From Sulfitobacter maritimus (lineage in GTDB: Bacteria > Pseudomonadota > Alphaproteobacteria > Rhodobacterales > Rhodobacteraceae), in contig NZ_JABVBB010000016.1 in the NCBI RefSeq assembly GCF_013346665.1, forward strand, positions 1 to 53,701: a stretch of 53,701 bases of DNA, written 5' to 3'. The first letter of the stretch is position 1; each line of letters begins with the position of its first letter. This document shows positions 34,428 to 43,455 of the stretch, in pieces. The position numbers and the translations under genes were made by a program. Below the pieces are notes generated by a model. That model was not told the DNA's origin, ran no database searches, and saw only the letters and a program-made list of their open reading frames with translations.

Positions 34428-35389
34428 GTGGCCTCAAGCGGATGGTGGCACAGAACGGAATGTGCCTCGGTTCCAGTATTATGTGGGAACGACGCGCAAA
34501 TGTCGGTCGCACGCGGACAGCGCGAACGGAACGGACAGCCCGACGGCAGGTTCACCAGTTGCGGGGTCGAGCCGGGGATCTGCGGCAGGTCTTGACCCGG
34601 CTCATGTAAGCCCGGCACCGAATCGATCAGCCCACGCGTATAGGGATGGCGTGGGTTAGCAATGACTTGCTCGGCCGTCCCGCTTTCGACGATGCGGCCT
34701 GCGTACATCACTGCGATATCGTCTGCGAGCGATGAGACCACGGCGAGGTCATGGGTCACCCAGACAATGGCGGTGCCGATGTCATCGGCCAAACGTCGCA
34801 CCTCGGCAAGAATTTGGCCCTGAATCGAGACATCAAGTGCGGTGGTCGGCTCGTCGGCGATGATCACTGCTGGTCGGTGCAACAGTGCGGTCGCAATCGC
34901 CACCCGCTGGCGCATGCCGCCTGACAGCTGATGCGGATAGGCCTGCAATCGTTCCCGAGGTGCTGGGATGCCGACGATCTCCAAAGCTTCGCGGGCGCGT
35001 TCCCATGCGGCGGCTTTGTTGACCTTATCATGCACCCGCACTGCCATCGCCATCTGATCGCCAACGCGCAGCACGGGGTTCAGGGTCATCATCGGGTCTT
35101 GAAACACCATCGATACGGCGCGGCCGCGCATCTTGCGCTGCTCTTCGGTACTCATCTTGCGCATGTCGGCACCCTGTACCATGACTTGCCCGCCGATGAT
35201 TCTGCCCGGCTCGTCAATCAGTCCCATGATGGAAAAGCCTGTAACGCTCTTACCCGAGCCGCTTTCGCCTACCAGGCCGAGAATCCGCCCTGGCTGGACC
35301 GAAAAGCTCACGTCGTTCACGGCTGTCACCGCGCCCTTGCGAGTGCTGAATTGCGTGGTCAGTCCCTTGACCTCTAGTGCGGCACTCAT
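34424..35389 (-). CDS. Oligopeptide ABC transporter ATPase (DppD/OppD type)
   Basis: 321 residues. Walker A GESGSGKS, signature LSGGMRQRVAIATAL, Walker B VIIADEPTTALD, and the C-terminal oligopeptide-specific domain (LPSGCPFRSRCPRATDICAS). It overlaps the DppC gene and the DppF-type gene by 4 bp each. It pairs with the DppF-type ATPase to energise import. Confidence 0.93.
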   Translation of the reverse strand: MSAALEVKGLTTQFSTRKGAVTAVNDVSFSVQPGRILGLVGESGSGKSVTGFSIMGLIDEPGRIIGGQVMVQGADMRKMSTEEQRKMRGRAVSMVFQDPMMTLNPVLRVGDQMAMAVRVHDKVNKAAAWERAREALEIVGIPAPRERLQAYPHQLSGGMRQRVAIATALLHRPAVIIADEPTTALDVSIQGQILAEVRRLADDIGTAIVWVTHDLAVVSSLADDIAVMYAGRIVESGTAEQVIANPRHPYTRGLIDSVPGLHEPGQDLPQIPGSTPQLVNLPSGCPFRSRCPRATDICASFPHNTGTEAHSVLCHHPLEAT

Positions 35390-36321
35390 CGGCTGTTCCT
35401 CGGATCGAGTACTTTGCGGACTTGATCGCCCACAAGATTGATTGCAACTACGGTCACCATCAGAGCCAATCCGGGATAGATAGACAGCCAGTAGCGGTCC
35501 GAATGGATGTATTTGAATCCGTTAGAGATCAACGATCCCAGCGAGGGTTCGGTCAGCGGCAGCCCCACGCCAAGGAAGGACAGCGTTGCCTCCAGCGCGA
35601 TGGCGCTTGCCACCTGCACCGTAGCCACAACGATCAGCGGGGGCAGCACATTGGGCAGGAGGTGTTTAAACAGCACACGGTGCGTCGGCAAAGGTGTGGA
35701 GCGGGCGGCCTCAATATAGTCCTTGCCGCGTTCGACCTTCGCGGCGCCATGAGTGGTGCGGGCGAAATAGGCATATTGGGCGACGACGAGTGCGAGAATG
35801 ATCTGGCCAATCCCCTGACCCAGCATCGCCACCAGAACCAGCGCCAGCAGAATTGCGGGCATCGAGAGTTGCAGATCAACGATCCGCATTAGCAAAGCTT
35901 CGATCCGCCCTCCGAAATAGGCCGCCGTCAGCCCCACAACGATGCCAACCAGCAGCGCACAGGCGCCCGCGGAGAGACCGATCACAAAGCTTGTGCGCAG
36001 CCCGTAAAAGATCGCCGAAAGCATATCGCGGCCTGCGTTGTCGGTGCCTAGCAGATGGGTATAGCCCCCCGACCCTTCGGTGCCGGGGCGCAGGAAAGCG
36101 TCGAGCCAATCAAGCATCGCCATATCATAGGGATCTTGTGGCGACACCAGCGGCGCGCCGAAAGACAGAAATAGCAGAACAGCGATGACGGTTAAGGCGC
36201 CCACAGCCACCCAAGACTCGCGAAAGTCGGACCAAAAGTTGCGCAGCCGCTTGGCGCGGGTTTCCACAGGGGGGGCCGAGGGCACGGCGGCGATATTTTC
36301 AGCGATAATCTCGGACATCAT
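35386..36321 (-). CDS. Oligopeptide ABC transporter permease (DppC type)
   Basis: 311 residues with an N-terminal membrane helix (WVAVGALTVIAVLLFLSFGA), the short periplasmic segment GTDNAGRDMLSAIFYGLRTS, and five further helices. The EAA loop reads KDYIEAARSTPLPTHRVLFK followed by HLLPNVLPPL. It pairs with the DppB-type permease to form the channel. It has 4-bp overlaps on both sides within the operon. Confidence 0.93.
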   Translation of the reverse strand: MMSEIIAENIAAVPSAPPVETRAKRLRNFWSDFRESWVAVGALTVIAVLLFLSFGAPLVSPQDPYDMAMLDWLDAFLRPGTEGSGGYTHLLGTDNAGRDMLSAIFYGLRTSFVIGLSAGACALLVGIVVGLTAAYFGGRIEALLMRIVDLQLSMPAILLALVLVAMLGQGIGQIILALVVAQYAYFARTTHGAAKVERGKDYIEAARSTPLPTHRVLFKHLLPNVLPPLIVVATVQVASAIALEATLSFLGVGLPLTEPSLGSLISNGFKYIHSDRYWLSIYPGLALMVTVVAINLVGDQVRKVLDPRNSR

Positions 36322-37292
36322 GCGCCTCCTTTCAGACGGACGCGCGGGTCCAGACGAGCATAGACGAGATCAACCACAAGGTTGATGAGGACAAAGAGGA
36401 TCACGACCATGATGAGGTAAGAGACCATCACCGGGCGGTCGAGTTGCAGGATCGAATCAATGATCAGCTTGCCGACACCAGGCCAGTTGAACACGCTTTC
36501 AGTTACCACGGCGAAGGCCAGCGTCGAGCCAAGCTCAAGCCCCAGCACCGTCACGATCGGAATCGAGATGTTGCGCAAAATGTGGCTGAAAACGATCTGC
36601 CGGTCCGGCAGTCCTTGGGCGCGGGCGAATTTGACGTAGTCGGTGCCCATCGCCTCAACCATTCCAGCGCGTGTGAGGCGGATCATCAGGCCCATCTTGA
36701 ACAGAGACAGGTTAATCGCGGGCATGATCACATGGCTCCAGCCATCCAGGGTGAAGAGCGAGGAGGACACGCCAAGGAAGGTCGCCTCATCTCCTCGTCC
36801 TCCCGATGGCAACCAGCCTAGCTCAACGGCAAAGCCCATAATCAGTAGCATGCCGATCCAGAAGGTCGGGACCGAAAAACCAAGCACCGAAAGCGCCATG
36901 ACGAGTTTCGCACCAAAGCTGTCGGGGCGATACCCGGCCCAGAGACCAGCAGGAATGCCCACGCCCACGGCGATCAGGACCGAGACGGCGACAAGCTCAA
37001 GCGTAGCTGGAAAGCGGGAGAAGACCAGATCGACGACCGGTATGTTATAGACCATCGAAGTGCCCAGATCGCCCGCGAAGACATTGCGCAGGAAGGTCCA
37101 GTATTGCACGACCAAGGGCTGATCGAGGCCGTATTGCGCGATCAGCTTTTCGCGGATCGCCTGCGTGGCACCAGGGTCGATCATCACGTCGATCGGATTG
37201 CCGATGGCGAAGACCCCGACGAAGACAATGACCGACATGGCAAAAACCACGACAATGGCCTGTGCAATTCGGGTGATAAAGTAGCTGAGCAT
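36318..37292 (-). CDS. Oligopeptide ABC transporter permease (DppB type)
   Basis: I use the ATG at 37292 (MLSYFITRIAQAIVVVFAMS), since the N-terminal helix of this family begins there. An in-frame upstream start at 37337 would add 15 unlikely residues overlapping the stem-loop region. The 324-residue protein has six membrane helices, a QYGLDQPLVVQYW segment and the EAA loop DYVKFARAQGLPDRQIVFSH. It is separated from the binding-protein gene by a 73-bp gap with a terminator-like hairpin, and overlaps dppC by 4 bp. Confidence 0.93.
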   Translation of the reverse strand: MLSYFITRIAQAIVVVFAMSVIVFVGVFAIGNPIDVMIDPGATQAIREKLIAQYGLDQPLVVQYWTFLRNVFAGDLGTSMVYNIPVVDLVFSRFPATLELVAVSVLIAVGVGIPAGLWAGYRPDSFGAKLVMALSVLGFSVPTFWIGMLLIMGFAVELGWLPSGGRGDEATFLGVSSSLFTLDGWSHVIMPAINLSLFKMGLMIRLTRAGMVEAMGTDYVKFARAQGLPDRQIVFSHILRNISIPIVTVLGLELGSTLAFAVVTESVFNWPGVGKLIIDSILQLDRPVMVSYLIMVVILFVLINLVVDLVYARLDPRVRLKGGA

Positions 37293-37312
37293 TCGACCTC
37301 GCCCATGAGAGC

Positions 37313-37351
37313 AAAAAGGGAAGGCGCCCGCCAGCAAAGCTGCGGGCGTCC
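37313..37351 (-). terminator. Attenuator-like hairpin between SBP and permease genes
   Basis: Arms at 37323-37331 and 37342-37350 form a 9-bp G+C-rich stem with one G-T pair. On the minus strand it is followed by TTCCCTTTTT. Such hairpins between a binding-protein gene and its permease genes let most transcripts stop early, giving excess binding protein. Confidence 0.6.
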
Positions 37352-37365
37352 GGGTTGGTGAGGCC

Positions 37366-38937
37366 TTATTCGACCGGTTTGATCGCGTAAGTGCGGGTTT
37401 CTTGGTCCACCCGTGCGGTCATGTCGATGGTATCGGCATTCGCCGCCCATACAGTCTGCAAGATCACCGTTGGGATCAGCGCGCGGTCATCCATCGCAAT
37501 GAAAGACGCCTCTTCGTAGAGCTTCTTACGCGCTTCTGGTTCGAGGGTCTGAGAGCCTTCGCCAAACACTTTGTCAAACTCAGGGTTGGAGTAGCCCGAA
37601 CGGTTGAAGTTACCAAACCCTTTCTCGGCGTCCTTTGTGTGAACCAGCGCACCATAGGTATAGGCTGCCTCACCGGTCAGCGTGCCCCAGGCGGACATGG
37701 TCATCGTGTATTCCTCTCGCGCGGCAGCGGGGAAGAACACGGTACCGTTAAGCGCCTGCGCGTTCACGGTCAGACCGAGACGCGACCACATCTGCGCCAG
37801 GGCCTCGCAGACCACGGCATCGCCAGGCACGCGATTGTTGGTGCAAGTGAAATCAATCTCGAAACCGTCCGGGTAGCCGGCCTCGGCCAGCAGCTCCTTG
37901 GCTTTCTCAATGTCATACTCACGCTTGCCCAGCTCCGGGCTGTAGCCGAAGAAGCCTTCCGGCATCAATTGATTGGCCGGGGTGCCGAGACCTTCAAGCA
38001 CCACGTTCACCAGCACGTCACGGTTGATCGCTAGATCGAGCGCTTTCCGCACACGCAGGTCTTGCAGCGGGTTGCCCTCAACCTCTTCGCCGTTGACTTT
38101 GATCGGCTGAGGTTCTTCGTCCTTCACAGAAGGCGCGATGTTCAGAATGTAAATGGAATCAGAAACGAAAGTATCAATTTCGTCGTCGTTTTTCATCGCG
38201 AGATAATCGGACGCGGGGACGTAGTTGATCAGATCAACTTCGCCGGAGCGCAGAGCCGCAACACGCGAAGTATCTTCTGGGATCTCGCGTCGTGTGACTG
38301 TTTCCCAAGCGGTTTCTCCGCCCCAGTAATCATCGTTGCGCTTAAGGACTAGATCGCCTTTGGGCTGCCAGGATACGAATGTGTAAGGGCCGGTACCGAT
38401 GGCCTTCTCGCCGGAGTTGAATTCTTCGTTGCCAGCCTCCATGCCGGTCTCAGAAGGCACAACGAACAATCGAGTAAAGTCATTCGGCAACGAGGGGGCC
38501 ATGCCTTTGGTCTTTACATGCAATGTATAGTCGTCGACCACTTCAACACTGTCTACATATTTGGTGTAGAGGGTCATTGGCATCGGGCCGGTAACCTCGG
38601 GGATACGCTCAATCGAGAACTTCGCATCTTCGGCTGTGAAGTCGGTACCGTCATGAAATTTCACGCCTTCGCGCATCTTGAATTCCCATGTGGTGTCGTC
38701 GATCGGCTCCCAGCTCACGGCGAGGCCAGGCTTGAGCTGCAGTTTTTCGTCAACGTCCACAAGCGTATCAAACACATGGCGCAGCGCCTCTGCCTGCGAC
38801 CCCAGAGTTGACCAATGCGGATCAATGGAATCTGGACCTGCACGCAGCCCGACCACGAGGTCAGCCGCCATAACCGCCGGGGCAGCCGACGCCAGCGCTA
38901 AGGCCGCTACGGCTGATTTCAAGGTAAGTTTAGTCAT
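37366..38937 (-). CDS. Peptide-type ABC substrate-binding protein (DppA-like)
   Basis: 523 residues with a signal peptide ending VMA before ADLVVGL. Cluster C binding-protein landmarks: ALRHVFDTLVDVDEKLQLKP, then MREGVKFHDGTDFTAEDAKF, GTGPYTFVSW, LRVRKALDLAINRDVLVNVV and KELLAEAGYPDGFEIDFTC. GGAGG lies seven bases before the ATG. It leads the operon with both permeases, both ATPases and the M32 peptidase, so it is the dedicated receptor of this transporter. The ligand is unknown; the divergent operon suggests peptides or amides with aspartyl or cyclic-imide features (inference). Confidence 0.93.
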   Translation of the reverse strand: MTKLTLKSAVAALALASAAPAVMAADLVVGLRAGPDSIDPHWSTLGSQAEALRHVFDTLVDVDEKLQLKPGLAVSWEPIDDTTWEFKMREGVKFHDGTDFTAEDAKFSIERIPEVTGPMPMTLYTKYVDSVEVVDDYTLHVKTKGMAPSLPNDFTRLFVVPSETGMEAGNEEFNSGEKAIGTGPYTFVSWQPKGDLVLKRNDDYWGGETAWETVTRREIPEDTSRVAALRSGEVDLINYVPASDYLAMKNDDEIDTFVSDSIYILNIAPSVKDEEPQPIKVNGEEVEGNPLQDLRVRKALDLAINRDVLVNVVLEGLGTPANQLMPEGFFGYSPELGKREYDIEKAKELLAEAGYPDGFEIDFTCTNNRVPGDAVVCEALAQMWSRLGLTVNAQALNGTVFFPAAAREEYTMTMSAWGTLTGEAAYTYGALVHTKDAEKGFGNFNRSGYSNPEFDKVFGEGSQTLEPEARKKLYEEASFIAMDDRALIPTVILQTVWAANADTIDMTARVDQETRTYAIKPVE

Positions 38938-38975
38938 TGGTCATCCTCCATGTGTTATATCTTGCAGTCACACTA

Positions 38976-39061
38976 GACCGCTATTTTTAGAGCGGTCAAC
39001 ATTTAAATGTAACAATATTGCGGGATACCCCCGCAAAACCTCTTAATATGACGTATATAAT
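38976..39061. promoter_or_regulatory. Divergent promoter/operator region of the peptide cluster
   Basis: Two G+C-rich inverted repeats stand out in A+T-rich DNA: GACCGCT/AGCGGTC (38976-38982 and 38991-38997) and TTGCGGG/CCCGCAA (39018-39024 and 39030-39036). A consensus TATAAT (39056-39061) faces the GntR gene. These are likely operators through which the GntR protein controls both operons. Confidence 0.5.
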
Positions 39062-39100
39062 TATCTTGTCGAATGAACTGTTTTCGGTCACTGTAACACC

Positions 39101-40102
39101 ATGATGCGAGAGCAAGATATTTTTGAACGGGCGATGGACCGCATTATCCAGGCGATGGACCGCAAGTCTTCAGTCTCGCTTTCGGTGCAATTGCGCGGCG
39201 CGCTGGAGTTTGGAATCGCCTCGGGTGAACTGCCCGCCGCCGCGCGGCTACCGTCGGTGCGCACGCTGGCCGCGCGGCTGAAGATCTCGCCCGTCACCGT
39301 CAGCAATGTCTATGCGGCACTACAAGCCTCAGGGCTGGTCGAAGGGCGGGTCGGTTCAGGCACCTTCGTCAGCGGAGGCGGTAGCCGCGCGACGGACGGG
39401 CGCTTTCGCCAACTTGATCAACAAATTGCCGAGTTGCTCACTCTTGCCAGGGCCTGTGGCGTCAACGCCTCGGAACTGGCGGTGCGCATATCGATGGCAA
39501 GCACCGCGCGGCCCCGTCCGATCCGCATTTTGATGGTCGGCAACTTTATCGATGCCACCCGCGCCTATGCGGACGAATTGCACGCCTATTTGCCCGAAGG
39601 CGATCAGATCGAAGCCGCTGTGCTGGAAGACATCGCCGCCGCTCCACCCAGCGACGTCGATCTGGTGATCGCGCCAAAAACCCTGCTCGCCAAAGCGCGA
39701 GAGATTCTGCCCGATGTGGAAGTCATCGGCCTTACGCTAATCCCAAATGAAGCAACCCGCGTAGCGCTCGCCTCCATTCCGCCCGACGCTATAACGCTGG
39801 CCTATTCTTATTTCCCAGGCTTCGTCACAATCATGAAAGCAGGCATTCTGCGGTTCGCGCCGCATGTGACACAGCTGACCATGAAGGTACGCGACGAAGA
39901 AGGCCTTTCCGCAGCCATGCGCAACGCAGACGTCGTTATCTATGCCACCGGGGCGGACTATCTGCGCGGTGCGCTGCGCGCGGAGCAAACTGCATTCGAA
40001 TACCGCCACACCCCCGACATTCACGCCATTCGCACAGAAATCCTGCCTGCCATCGAACGATGCCGGGCCACCACCAAAGATACAAAGGCCGCCACAGAAT
40101 GA
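39101..40102 (+). CDS. GntR-family regulator with periplasmic-binding-like effector domain
   Basis: 333 residues. The N-terminal winged helix is classical GntR: LSVQLRGALEFGIASGELPA, then LPSVRTLAARLKISPVTVSN and GLVEGRVGSGTFVSG. The C-terminal part (about 130-320) looks like an alpha/beta effector-binding domain (RPIRILMVGNFIDATRAYAD), not the usual FadR or UTRA type. First gene of the plus-strand operon; it shares ATGA with the next gene. It probably regulates its own operon and the divergent transporter operon, with an imported substrate or intermediate as effector. Confidence 0.88.
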   Translation: MMREQDIFERAMDRIIQAMDRKSSVSLSVQLRGALEFGIASGELPAAARLPSVRTLAARLKISPVTVSNVYAALQASGLVEGRVGSGTFVSGGGSRATDGRFRQLDQQIAELLTLARACGVNASELAVRISMASTARPRPIRILMVGNFIDATRAYADELHAYLPEGDQIEAAVLEDIAAAPPSDVDLVIAPKTLLAKAREILPDVEVIGLTLIPNEATRVALASIPPDAITLAYSYFPGFVTIMKAGILRFAPHVTQLTMKVRDEEGLSAAMRNADVVIYATGADYLRGALRAEQTAFEYRHTPDIHAIRTEILPAIERCRATTKDTKAATE

Positions 40103-40800
40103 AGATATCTGAAAGCAACTGGTTCGAGATCGAAGATTACCTGAAAACCGATGACCGCTGTGTGCTACCGCTCGGCAGCACCGAACAGCATGCATATCTC
40201 AGCCTTTCGGTCGATTCCATCTTATCCGAGAAAGTCGCGGCCGATGCTGCTGAACCGCTCGGCGTGCCGGTCTTTCCAGCGGTTGCATACGGCCTCACAC
40301 CATATTTCATGGGGTTCCCTGGCTCGGTATCGCTGAAACTCAGCACCTATGCGGCGCTCCTGCGCGACATCCTCGACAGTCTTTATGCGACTGGTTTCCG
40401 TCGCGTGCTGATCGTAAACGGACACGGCGGCAACAGCCCGGTGCAGCCGGTTACAATGGAGTGGATGGAAGCTAACGAAGGCGCCCGCTGCCGCTTCCAT
40501 GACTGGTGGCGCGCACCCGAAACGTGGAGCTGTGTGCAGGAGATCGATCCAATCGCAAGCCACGCTTCCTGGATGGAAAACTTTCCCTGGACCCGCCTAC
40601 CGGGCCGTGAATTGCCGGATAAGCAAAAGCCTTTTGTTCCCTTCGACAAGCTCCGCGATCGGAATGCCGCGGGTGTGCGCGAGCTGATTGGTGATGGCAA
40701 CTATGGCGGGGTCTATCAAAAGCCAGAGGCCGATACGGACCGTCTATGGGAGATCGCCGTGCGCGAGACCCGCGCGCAGTTGGAAGGAGATTGGGCATGA
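40099..40800 (+). CDS. Creatininase-family amidohydrolase
   Basis: 233 residues from the ATG at 40099, which overlaps the stop of the GntR gene (ATGA). Metal-binding motifs of the creatininase family are present: PLGSTEQHAYLSLSVDS (usual GSxEQHG with Ala for Gly) and IVNGHGGN. Creatininase-type enzymes are cytosolic zinc/manganese hydrolases that open cyclic amides or cleave formamide-type bonds, as in creatinine, mycofactocin maturation and 2-amino-5-formylamino pyrimidine. Its place between a regulator and a reductase suggests a catabolic amide cleavage step. Substrate unknown. Confidence 0.88.
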   Translation: MKISESNWFEIEDYLKTDDRCVLPLGSTEQHAYLSLSVDSILSEKVAADAAEPLGVPVFPAVAYGLTPYFMGFPGSVSLKLSTYAALLRDILDSLYATGFRRVLIVNGHGGNSPVQPVTMEWMEANEGARCRFHDWWRAPETWSCVQEIDPIASHASWMENFPWTRLPGRELPDKQKPFVPFDKLRDRNAAGVRELIGDGNYGGVYQKPEADTDRLWEIAVRETRAQLEGDWA

Positions 40801-41810
40801 GCGACACACCCATTCTGATCTGGGGCGCCGGGGCCATCGGCGGCATTCTCGGCGCCTACTTCGCACGCGCTGGCCATGCTGTTCACATGGTCGATGTTGT
40901 CGACAAGCACGTCGAGGCCATGCGCACCACCGGTTTGCGTATCGAAGGTCCGGTGGAGGAGTTCTCTCAGGTCTTGCCAGCCAGCACACCGAGCGAACTG
41001 GCCGGACAATACGAGCGCATCTATCTCTGCGTGAAAGCGCATCACACCACCGCCGCGTTGGAAATGCTCGTCCCTCATCTAGCCCCCGGGGGTTACGTCG
41101 TCTCGGCACAGAACGGGCTAAATGAAAAAGTCATCGCGGCACGGATCGGCGCAGAAAACACGGTGGGCTGTTTCGTCAACTATGGGGCGGATTGGCTGGA
41201 GCCAGGGCGTATCCTCTTCGGCAATCGCGCGGCAGTGGCGGTGGGCGAGCTGGACGGCAGCATGACCGACCGCGTCGCCGAGGTTCACACGCTGTTAAAG
41301 TTGGTCGAGCCGGATGCCGTAGCAACCGATAATATTTGGGGCTATCTCTGGGGCAAAATGGGCTATGGCTCTCTGCTCTTCTGCACTGCTCTCACGCCGG
41401 ACAGCATGTCCGACGCCATGGCCCGTCCTGAACATCGCGCCGCTTATAGGGCGCTCGGGCATGAGGTGATGACCCTCGCAGCACATGAAGGTGTCGCACC
41501 GCTGGGGTTCAACGGCTTCGATCCCGAAGCGTTCCTCGCGAATGATATTGCCGCGATCGAAGTGGCGATGGACAGGATGGTCGCGCATAACCGCAAAACG
41601 GCCAAAACCCATTCCGGCATCTGGCGCGATCTTGCTGTGCGCAAGCGCAAGACCGAGGTGGATGCGCAAATCGGCGTCATGGTCGATCTGGGCCGGACAG
41701 CGGGTATTTCCGTGCCGACCTTGGCTCGGATGGTTGATCTCATTCATGACATTGAGGACGGAAAGCGCGAACAATCCGCCGACCTCGTCAACCTATTGCT
41801 GCCCGCATGA
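40797..41810 (+). CDS. Ketopantoate-reductase-family (ApbA/PanE-like) oxidoreductase
   Basis: 337 residues from the ATG at 40797 (4-bp overlap with the preceding gene). The Rossmann start is ILIWGAGAIGGILGAYFARA. The C-terminal helical domain shows WGKMGYGSLLFCTALT and RKRKTEVDAQIGVMVDLGRT, the family's substrate-proximal region. The family reduces 2-oxoacids of the ketopantoate type with NADPH, but paralogues in catabolic operons act on other oxo- or hydroxyacids. Pantothenate synthesis is unlikely here, given the neighbours. Confidence 0.88.
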   Translation: MSDTPILIWGAGAIGGILGAYFARAGHAVHMVDVVDKHVEAMRTTGLRIEGPVEEFSQVLPASTPSELAGQYERIYLCVKAHHTTAALEMLVPHLAPGGYVVSAQNGLNEKVIAARIGAENTVGCFVNYGADWLEPGRILFGNRAAVAVGELDGSMTDRVAEVHTLLKLVEPDAVATDNIWGYLWGKMGYGSLLFCTALTPDSMSDAMARPEHRAAYRALGHEVMTLAAHEGVAPLGFNGFDPEAFLANDIAAIEVAMDRMVAHNRKTAKTHSGIWRDLAVRKRKTEVDAQIGVMVDLGRTAGISVPTLARMVDLIHDIEDGKREQSADLVNLLLPA

Positions 41811-42559
41811 AGATTGATCTGACAGGTAAGGTCTTTGTCGTCACCGGTGCTGCTCAGGGCATCGGTGCAGCGATCCTGACTGAGCTGCACGCCGCAGGTG
41901 CTACTGTGGCAGCGATGGACATCGACGCAGCCGGGCTCGCCCCGCTCGAGGCAGAAGGCGTCACGCTGCATCAGGGCGATTTGGGCGACCGGGCCCAAAC
42001 TTTGGCCCTTTGTCGCGAGATCACTGAACACCATGGGCGCGTTGATGGGCTGATCACCTCTGCCGGCGGCGTTCGTGGTCAGGTAGGCCGCCCGCTCGAA
42101 GAAATTAGTGAAGCCGATTGGCACGCCATTTTTCAGGCCAACGTCGATGCTGCTATATGGTGCGCCCAAGGATTTGCCCCGGCGATGAAACAAGCGGGCA
42201 GTGGGCGGATTGTAACAATCTCTTCCGGCGCGGGTTTGCGGCCTAGCCTTACGGGTATCCAGGCCTATGCAGCTGCCAAACACGCGCTCGTCGGTCTCAC
42301 CAAACAACTGGCGCTGGAACTGGGGCCGCAGGGGATCACCGTCAATTCCGTCGCTCCCGGCTTCGTTCTGTCGAACCCTTCGACTGAAAAGCAGTGGGAC
42401 GCCTTTGGAACAGAGCGGCAAAAGCAGATCATTGGCGGCATCCATATGCGCCGATTGGGACGTGCGCAGGATATCGCGGACGCGGTCACATTCCTCTGTT
42501 CCGACCGTGCGGGTTGGATCACTGGACAAATTCTATCCGTCGATGGAGGTCACGTATGA
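41807..42559 (+). CDS. Short-chain dehydrogenase/reductase
   Basis: 250 residues, standard for classical SDRs. Cofactor motif VTGAAQGIGAAI; Asp in AAMDIDAAG suggests NAD preference. SSGAG supplies the catalytic Ser and YAAAK the Tyr-Lys pair. NNAG is replaced by TSAGG. The C-terminus is ITGQILSVDGGHV. It has 4-bp overlaps with both neighbours. It would oxidise a hydroxy acid or alcohol intermediate; substrate not predictable. Confidence 0.92.
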   Translation: MKIDLTGKVFVVTGAAQGIGAAILTELHAAGATVAAMDIDAAGLAPLEAEGVTLHQGDLGDRAQTLALCREITEHHGRVDGLITSAGGVRGQVGRPLEEISEADWHAIFQANVDAAIWCAQGFAPAMKQAGSGRIVTISSGAGLRPSLTGIQAYAAAKHALVGLTKQLALELGPQGITVNSVAPGFVLSNPSTEKQWDAFGTERQKQIIGGIHMRRLGRAQDIADAVTFLCSDRAGWITGQILSVDGGHV

Positions 42560-43455
42560 GCGAGCCGCATGAATGGGACGAAGCGCATTGGCGCGGGCTG
42601 GTCGAACAAGTGCGCGCGGGGCAGAATCTTCTGCCCCAAACCTGGCCCGGCGGCGCGCGCTGTGCCGTGGCGCTGAGCTTTGACAGTGACCATGAAACTA
42701 ATGAGTTGCGCGACGGCGGCGAAAGCATCGCCCGCCTCGGCTGGGGCGAATATGGCGCCCGTCGAGGCATTCCGCGCATTCGCAAGGTGCTTGACCAGCA
42801 CGGGGTGAAGGCCAGTTTTTTTGTGCCCGCCGTCTCCGCTCTCCTACACCCCGAAGAGCAGCGTAGCCTCGCCGGCGAGGGACATGAGATCGGCCTGCAC
42901 GGCTGGATTCACGAACGTAACACACAGGTCTCGGGCGCGGCAGAACGCGACTTGATGCTACGCTCTGCTGACACGCTGGAAAAGATCACCGGCGCCCGCC
43001 CTGTCGGCATGCGCACCCCGTCTTGGGATTACAGCCCCAGCACCCTGTCGATCGCCCGCGAGATGGGGCTCTTGTACGACAGTTCACTGTTCTCGGACGA
43101 TGACCCCTATGAGATCATAGAAAAAGGCGAACCGACCGGGATCGTCGAACTGCCCGTCGAATGGATCCGCGATGATGCCGTCTATTTCATGATGAACCGT
43201 TTCGGCGCGCAGCGGCCCTATACGCCGCCTACTGATGTGCTCGACATCTTCCGCCGCGAATTCGACGGGGCCTACGACGAAGGCGCGCTGTTCTTGCTGA
43301 CCATGCACCCGCATATCACCGGCTACCGCTCGCGCATCTTCATCCTCGACGAGCTGATCGACCACATCAAATCCAAAGGCGACTGCTGGATCGCCACTCA
43401 TGCCGAAATCGCGGCCTATTGCGCCGAGCAGGCCGGACTGAAAGGACCAAAATGA
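42556..43455 (+). CDS. NodB-fold hydrolase of the cyclic imidase/PuuE/PgdA type
   Basis: 299 residues from the ATG at 42556 (4-bp overlap). The metal site reads ALSFDSDHETNE and GHEIGLHGWIHER, and MRTPSWDYSP follows. This pattern belongs to the polysaccharide-deacetylase subgroup that includes Pseudomonas cyclic imide hydrolase, PuuE allantoinase and Helicobacter PgdA, rather than to true chitin-type NodB enzymes. No signal peptide is present, so it acts in the cytoplasm, which argues against a cell-wall role. Beside a creatininase and an isoaspartyl peptidase, hydrolysis of a succinimide or other cyclic imide is the best guess (inference). Confidence 0.85.
   Translation: MSEPHEWDEAHWRGLVEQVRAGQNLLPQTWPGGARCAVALSFDSDHETNELRDGGESIARLGWGEYGARRGIPRIRKVLDQHGVKASFFVPAVSALLHPEEQRSLAGEGHEIGLHGWIHERNTQVSGAAERDLMLRSADTLEKITGARPVGMRTPSWDYSPSTLSIAREMGLLYDSSLFSDDDPYEIIEKGEPTGIVELPVEWIRDDAVYFMMNRFGAQRPYTPPTDVLDIFRREFDGAYDEGALFLLTMHPHITGYRSRIFILDELIDHIKSKGDCWIATHAEIAAYCAEQAGLKGPK

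Noticed and set aside
42556..43455. Cell-wall or chitin-type polysaccharide deacetylase
   Set aside because: No signal peptide, and motif pattern and operon partners fit the cyclic imidase/PuuE subgroup better.
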